DNA of 43,839 nt, taken from Lachnospiraceae bacterium (lineage in GTDB: Bacteria; Bacillota; Clostridia; Lachnospirales; Lachnospiraceae). Numbering within the stretch: the first letter of the stretch is position 1; each line of letters starts with the position of its first letter. The DNA lies in assembly GCA_029227035.1 (NCBI GenBank), contig JAQXZD010000042.1, positions 1 through 43,839 of the forward strand. The letters are read 5' to 3'. Positions 39,769 to 43,839 of the stretch are shown here, one piece after another. A program made the position numbers and the translations under genes. The notes under the pieces were generated by a model that searched no databases, was not told where the DNA came from, and saw only the letters and a program-made list of their open reading frames with translations.

Positions 39769-40962
39769 CTATGCCCGCGGCTTTCCGCAATTGCTGCAGA
39801 ACTTGCCGGTATTTACCTGACCGCATGAGCAGGTCCAGTCAGAGGACGGTGCCGGCTTTCCACATTCCGTACAGAATTTTCCTGTATTGGACTGACCGCA
39901 CGAGCAGGTCCACTGCCCGCCTGCACCTGCCTGCTGCGGAGTCGCCTGCTGTGGAGTTGCCTGCTGTGGATTCTGCATCTGCATCTGTGCAAGATTTGCA
40001 TTGGATGCCGCACCCATCATGCCTGCGGTCACATTGGATGCCATACCCATCCCCATAAATCCTGCCATGGAGCCGTTGGCATTGCTGCCTGCAGCCTCCA
40101 TTCCGCGTGCAACTGCTCCCTGTACATAGCCTTCCCGGACGGTCGGATCAGAAAGCATTGCACCTTCGTTTCTCATATTGATGAGCTTTTGTGATTCTTC
40201 GTTATAAGATACGGTAAGACCTACCGCCTGAATCTCCATTCCTCGCATCTTATTCCAGTCTTCGTCCAGAATGGATGCCATATAACGTCCAAGCTCTGTT
40301 GCCTTGCTGGATACAAAAGAAATCCGGATGCCGTCTGCCGACATCTGATTAATGGCCGACTGCAGTGCCTCCAGAAATTCTGACAGATACTGCTCATTAA
40401 TCTCATCAATCTCTACATGATCCTTATTTTTCGGGATCGCCTCTGCATAAAACTGCAAAGGATTGACAATTTTAATGGAATAAGTACCATGCGCTCTCAG
40501 AAAAAGTTCCGCATTATAAAAGGTATCAAAATAATTGACCGGCTGTCTGGTTCCAAACTTAATCCCCTTAATCTCCTGAAGATTGATAAAGAACACCTTC
40601 TGTGCCGTCGGAGTCTGTCCTCCGAAACGGACTCTGTCAAAGGATTCCTTGATGCTGTCCCCGAACTGACCGTTAAACAAAGACGGCATTGCCGAATTGT
40701 CTACCTTATAATAGCCCGGCTCCGCAGTATAATCTACAATCTTGCCTCCATCCACAAGAAGCATAAACTGATTATCGTATACATGAATGATGGAGCCGTT
40801 GCTGACGGTATCTTCCGTGCCCTTCGTGTTCTGACCTTTGCGGATCTTCACGCCGCGGCTAAAAACCGTCTGGTCTCCCATGTTGTCGGCTTCAAACACC
40901 TCCAACCACTGATCTGCAAACGCTCCTCCAACTGCCTGACCAATTGCCTTAATAATTCCCAT
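39769..40962 (-). CDS. SPFH-domain protein with two C-terminal zinc ribbons (YdjI-like)
   Basis: The N-terminal 280 residues match the SPFH/virion-core-like family of Bacillus YdjI (DQWLEVFEADNMGDQTVFSR, then YYKVDNSAMPSLFNGQFGDS). A Met/Gly/Asn-rich linker and Gln/Pro repeats (PQQATPQQATPQQA) lead to two zinc ribbons of the same form, WTCSCGQSNTGKFCTECGKP and WTCSCGQVNTGKFCSNCGKP. YdjI acts with PspA-type proteins in membrane-stress response. The neighbour at 41010 also has a zinc ribbon. A scaffold or membrane-domain role is inferred. Confidence 0.88.
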   Translation of the reverse strand: MGIIKAIGQAVGGAFADQWLEVFEADNMGDQTVFSRGVKIRKGQNTKGTEDTVSNGSIIHVYDNQFMLLVDGGKIVDYTAEPGYYKVDNSAMPSLFNGQFGDSIKESFDRVRFGGQTPTAQKVFFINLQEIKGIKFGTRQPVNYFDTFYNAELFLRAHGTYSIKIVNPLQFYAEAIPKNKDHVEIDEINEQYLSEFLEALQSAINQMSADGIRISFVSSKATELGRYMASILDEDWNKMRGMEIQAVGLTVSYNEESQKLINMRNEGAMLSDPTVREGYVQGAVARGMEAAGSNANGSMAGFMGMGMASNVTAGMMGAASNANLAQMQMQNPQQATPQQATPQQAGAGGQWTCSCGQSNTGKFCTECGKPAPSSDWTCSCGQVNTGKFCSNCGKPRA

Positions 40963-41009
40963 AAGCTCCTCCTTACAGTTTATAAAGATTAGTAACGCAT
41001 CTATGACGC

Positions 41010-41777
41010 TTAATAACTATGATTATAATCGACCTGATACAATTTGTGAAGAGACCAAATCTTAATATTCAGCGGCGTCACCTTGCTTCCACAGTATTCA
41101 CAGACCATATTGCCCAGACTTCGAACAGGCGCGCCACAGTTTGGGCAGGTAATTCCCAATGCATTTCCGCCATCAAAAGCATCAACATCCTGTATGTAAA
41201 TCAATTCAATATTGTATTTCGTCTGCTTCTTTCTTTCCCGGCTTCCTGCAATAACACTTCCATTTTCTTCTTTATAATGATAATACTCCACGGCACTTTG
41301 AATCGTGATAATGCACTTTCCGCCTTCCTTGCGATAATTGGCAATTTCCGTCTGGTGAATCCGGACATCCCGATAGGTTTCTTTTGTGCCGGTTGCACGG
41401 TTTTCCTCTATTATATTGGAAATCTGATTTCTGACATCCGGCGACGCTTCCACCAGCCTGTCAATATCTCCCGCTGTAACGGCAAGCAGTGCAGAACTCA
41501 GCATGTTTTCTGCCTTATGCCGGAACTCCTCCCAGACAAAATCCGGAAAATCCTTGACAATCTGCGGCTCCATCAACCGTGTCATGGAAGACACGGATTT
41601 TGGTGTCTCTGCCGCAATATCGGACTGGCGGTTAATTCCCTCCACAATCCTCTCCGTTCCGAATACCTGCTTGGAAAAATCACGTATTTTTCGTCTGATC
41701 ATCAGAGCTGCGACCGTTGCCACAATCAGAATTGCAGCAAAAACCCATACTCCGATTCCGATATTCAACTGAATCAT
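41010..41777 (-). CDS. Membrane-anchored protein with C-terminal zinc ribbon
   Basis: One N-terminal membrane segment (about 8-27) is followed by a cytoplasmic helical and mixed domain (EEFRHKAENMLSSALLAVTA). A Tim44-like alpha/beta region follows (YRDVRIHQTEIANYRKEGGK; IITIQSAVEYYHYKEENG), then a zinc ribbon (CPNCGAP...CEYCGSK at about 212-233). Its start overlaps the prfB stop by 4 nt. Together with the SPFH protein 47 bp on, it may form a membrane-quality or stress module; no closer function is evident. Confidence 0.78.
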   Translation of the reverse strand: MIQLNIGIGVWVFAAILIVATVAALMIRRKIRDFSKQVFGTERIVEGINRQSDIAAETPKSVSSMTRLMEPQIVKDFPDFVWEEFRHKAENMLSSALLAVTAGDIDRLVEASPDVRNQISNIIEENRATGTKETYRDVRIHQTEIANYRKEGGKCIITIQSAVEYYHYKEENGSVIAGSRERKKQTKYNIELIYIQDVDAFDGGNALGITCPNCGAPVRSLGNMVCEYCGSKVTPLNIKIWSLHKLYQVDYNHSY

Positions 41778-42911
41778 TCCTCATTATCCTCCATGGATTT
41801 CGGACACCCGAGACTCTGCCATTTCAGATAGCCGGTCATAAACGGATCAATTCCTCCATCCATCACCGCATCCACATTTCCGCTCTCCACACCCGTCCTG
41901 TGATCCTTGACCATGGTATACGGTTGCATTACATAAGAGCGAATCTGGTTACCCCAGCCGATCTCCGTCACTTCTCCACGGATTCCCGCCGCTTTCTTTG
42001 CATTCTCCTCCTGTCGCAACAGATACAGCTTTGCTTTCAGCATCTGCATCGCCTTATCCTTATTCATATGCTGCGAGCGCTCATTCTGGCACTGCACAAC
42101 AATTCCGGTAGGAAAATGCGTGATTCGGATTGCCGAGGAAGTTTTATTGATATGCTGCCCACCGGCTCCACTGGAACGATAGGTATCAATGCGGATATCC
42201 TCATCCTTTACTTCAATATCCACATCCTCATCCAGTTCCGGCATGACATCGCAGGACACAAAAGAAGTCTGTCTCTTTCCTGCCGCATTAAACGGGGAGA
42301 TACGCACAAGCCTGTGCACACCTTTTTCCGATTTCAGATAACCGTAAGCATTCTCTCCGTTTACCTGAAAAGTAATGGATTTAATCCCGGCTTCCTCCCC
42401 GTCAAGGGAATCCAGCACTTCCAGCGAAAATCCTTTCTTGTCCGCCCATCTTGAATACATACGGAACAACATGGACGCCCAGTCACAGGATTCCGTTCCG
42501 CCGGCTCCGGCATGGAGCGACAGAATCGCATTTTTTCCATCATACTCTCCGGACAAAAGTGTCTTCATCCGGATTCCTTCATAGCTTTCCTCGAAATCCG
42601 CAAGCATCTGGGCAATCTCCGGAACCAGTTCCGGATCATTTTCCTCATATCCCATCTCAATCATGGTTTCAATATCTTCATATTGTTCGTCCAGTTTTGC
42701 AAAAGTAGTCACATCATCCTTCAGGCTTTTGAGTTCCTTCATCTTCTCCTGTGACTTCTCCGGATCTTCCCAGAAATCCGGTGCCTCCATCTCGCGTTCG
42801 AGCTCCTGGATTCTTTGTTCTTTGCCCGCTAAGTCAAAGTGAATCCCTCACTTCCTGTAGCGGAGATTTATAACCGGCAAGCCGGCTTTTGAATTCGTCT
42901 AATTCTACCAC
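41774..42911 (-). CDS. prfB: Peptide chain release factor 2, with programmed +1 frameshift
   Basis: RF2 reads UGA and UAA stop codons. GTG 42911 has AGAGG 7 nt upstream and opens a 25-codon frame ending at in-frame TGA (42836-42834); shifting +1 gives the rest to 41774. With the shift, the protein is 378 residues, SPF (stop-codon recognition) is at 205-207 and GGQ (peptide hydrolysis) at 250-252, exactly the E. coli RF2 numbers. The shift is an autoregulation: low RF2 lets the ribosome slip. It lies between the VanZ-like gene and a zinc-ribbon gene that overlaps its stop. Confidence 0.95.
42833..42849 (-). promoter_or_regulatory. prfB programmed frameshift site
   Basis: On the minus strand GAGGG (42849-42845) precedes CTT-TGA-C (42839-42833). 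This is the conserved RF2 recoding signal: an internal Shine-Dalgarno-like sequence, a slippery CUU codon and a UGA followed by C. It is needed to join the two frames of prfB. Confidence 0.92.
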
Positions 42912-42936
42912 AGTATCACCTCTTTCTTTTTTTCTG

Positions 42937-43422
42937 TTATTTATCGCGTCGTCGCCTTGACAATTTTATAACGGCCGCTGTAATAAGCAGCCCTGTCAAA
43001 GCTCCGGCTGAATCAATTAATACGTCGGTAACCCGACCGCTGCGACCGCTGACAAAGAGCTGATGCACCTCGTCTGTCGCCGCATATCCGGCTGTTATCG
43101 CCAACGCCAAAGCACACCTTTTCATAACGTTTTCTCCACAGCCCATTGTCAAAAGAACAAGTACCGCAAAAATTGCATACTCTGTCATATGCGCAGCTTT
43201 GCGAATCGGATACTCGATTTTTTCTGCCCACATCATCTGTTCTTCTGTTGTCATATTCCATCCGAAAATATGATCTGCTGTCTCCACCACCCGATAGCTT
43301 ACACCACCGCTGATCTGTGAAGAATCACCGGCCGGCTGTGCGGAGAACCAAAAAATAACCACTGCCCACGCCAGCGTCAGGATCAGAAACAGTCTTCTCT
43401 TCCATGTTTTCTTCTGTGTCAT
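42937..43422 (-). CDS. VanZ-like membrane protein
   Basis: The protein has four membrane segments, with WFSAQPAGDSS, the conserved RKAAHMTEYAIFAVLVL and TDEVHQLFVSGRSGRVTDVLI that define the VanZ family. Members are found in teicoplanin-resistance clusters and commonly as housekeeping membrane proteins of unknown role. The start is uncertain: ATG 43422 (used here) or ATG 43443, seven codons earlier and overlapping the protease gene. It is coupled to the protease upstream. Confidence 0.88.
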   Translation of the reverse strand: MTQKKTWKRRLFLILTLAWAVVIFWFSAQPAGDSSQISGGVSYRVVETADHIFGWNMTTEEQMMWAEKIEYPIRKAAHMTEYAIFAVLVLLTMGCGENVMKRCALALAITAGYAATDEVHQLFVSGRSGRVTDVLIDSAGALTGLLITAAVIKLSRRRRDK

Positions 43423-43426
43423 CGTC

Positions 43427-43839
43427 TTATTGTTCCAATTCATCCCTTACTACCGCAAAGGCTTTCTGTACCTGATTGTCATACTGCATATCGTAGTCTT
43501 CATCTTCCGGACCGGAATACTCATATTCCAGTTCGATATCCGGTTCAATTCCGGTGCCGTGAATATTTTCACCTTTTGGCGTAAAATATTTTGAGGTTGT
43601 AAGCTTTATCGCACTACCATCATCCAGCTTGATGATACTTTGCACGATTCCTTTTCCCAATGTCTTCGTGCCAATCAAAGTGCCGTAATCATAGTCACGA
43701 ATCGCTCCCGCAAAGATTTCCGAACTGCTGGCACTGTTTCCATTGATCAAAACTGCCATAGGAATTTCCAGACAGTTTGCATCAGAGTTCGTTTCATTTT
43801 TGTTGCCGTATTTATCTTCTGTCCAAACCAGCAGACCTT
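43427..43839 (-). CDS. C-terminal processing peptidase (S41), partial
   Basis: The window edge cuts the gene; about 136 C-terminal codons remain. The open frame enters as GLLVWTEDKYGNKNETN. The catalytic serine lies in INGNSASSSEIFAGA and the catalytic lysine in GTKTLGKGIVQS, as in CtpA/CtpB. An acidic C-terminal tail (YEYSGPEDEDYD) follows. Such proteases act outside the membrane on signalling and envelope proteins; in spore-formers CtpB acts in sporulation, but the paralogue cannot be told here. Confidence 0.9.
   Translation of the reverse strand, partial: GLLVWTEDKYGNKNETNSDANCLEIPMAVLINGNSASSSEIFAGAIRDYDYGTLIGTKTLGKGIVQSIIKLDDGSAIKLTTSKYFTPKGENIHGTGIEPDIELEYEYSGPEDEDYDMQYDNQVQKAFAVVRDELEQ

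Noticed and set aside
1..43839. CRISPR arrays, tRNA and rRNA genes
   Set aside because: No regularly spaced direct repeats and no cloverleaf or rRNA-like sequence were noticed while reading either strand.

Overview
The window looks like the chromosome of a motile, Gram-positive Firmicute of the Lachnospiraceae type (Roseburia/Agathobacter-like). This is an inference from gene content: a YvyF flagellar-operon protein next to ComFC, a sigma-28-type promoter, CdaA-CdaR-GlmM, LCP proteins, LuxS, a PdaB-like sporulation deacetylase and Big_2/cell-wall-repeat surface proteins. No rRNA or tRNA gene is present to fix the species.

Bases 1 to about 3555 are the right end of an AT-rich integrative element. 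It carries a divergent XRE regulator, small helix-turn-helix and winged-helix proteins, a region of repeated 10-mers, a candidate leader peptide, and a TndX-like large serine recombinase as the last gene. The element has landed in a polysaccharide deacetylase (PdaB-like) gene on the minus strand. Only its first 70-odd codons remain here, stopping inside the first NodB motif. Every gene from there to the end of the window is on the minus strand.

Reading in the direction of transcription from the right edge, the first run is S41 protease, VanZ-like protein, prfB (with the programmed frameshift), a membrane zinc-ribbon protein, an SPFH/zinc-ribbon protein, an ACT protein, homoserine dehydrogenase, comFC and yvyF, closed by a terminator near 36.87 kb. 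An extended -10 promoter and a 140-bp inverted-repeat element (36652-36791) then precede two membrane proteins, cdaA, cdaR, glmM and an HPr. This run continues without a visible terminator into a large cell-surface polymer locus. That locus holds an initiating sugar-phosphate transferase, GT2, a double-LicD protein, TagG/TagH-like export ABC transporter, a GT2-TagF fusion, a TarI-like cytidylyltransferase, an SDR enzyme, a pyruvyl-transferase-family protein, a secreted metallo-beta-lactamase protein with wall-binding repeats, an LCP ligase and a secreted Big_2/transglutaminase-like protein. A terminator lies at 14.8 kb.

Below this, 14.38-14.75 kb holds a near-consensus sigma-28 promoter driving two tiny reading frames, the first without a canonical start codon. 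Next come a zinc-ribbon protein plus a second LCP protein, then a eukaryotic-type UDP-HexNAc pyrophosphorylase with glmS, then htrA. The last run is gtrA-like, arcC, pepF, luxS and mtnN, leading to the interrupted deacetylase gene.

A common theme is envelope building. GlmS, GlmM and the UAP-type enzyme can feed UDP-GlcNAc. CdaA/CdaR tie GlmM to c-di-AMP. The TarI/TagF/TagGH/LicD/LCP set can make, decorate, export and anchor a phosphate-containing wall polymer. LuxS and MtnN recycle S-adenosylhomocysteine and make the AI-2 precursor.
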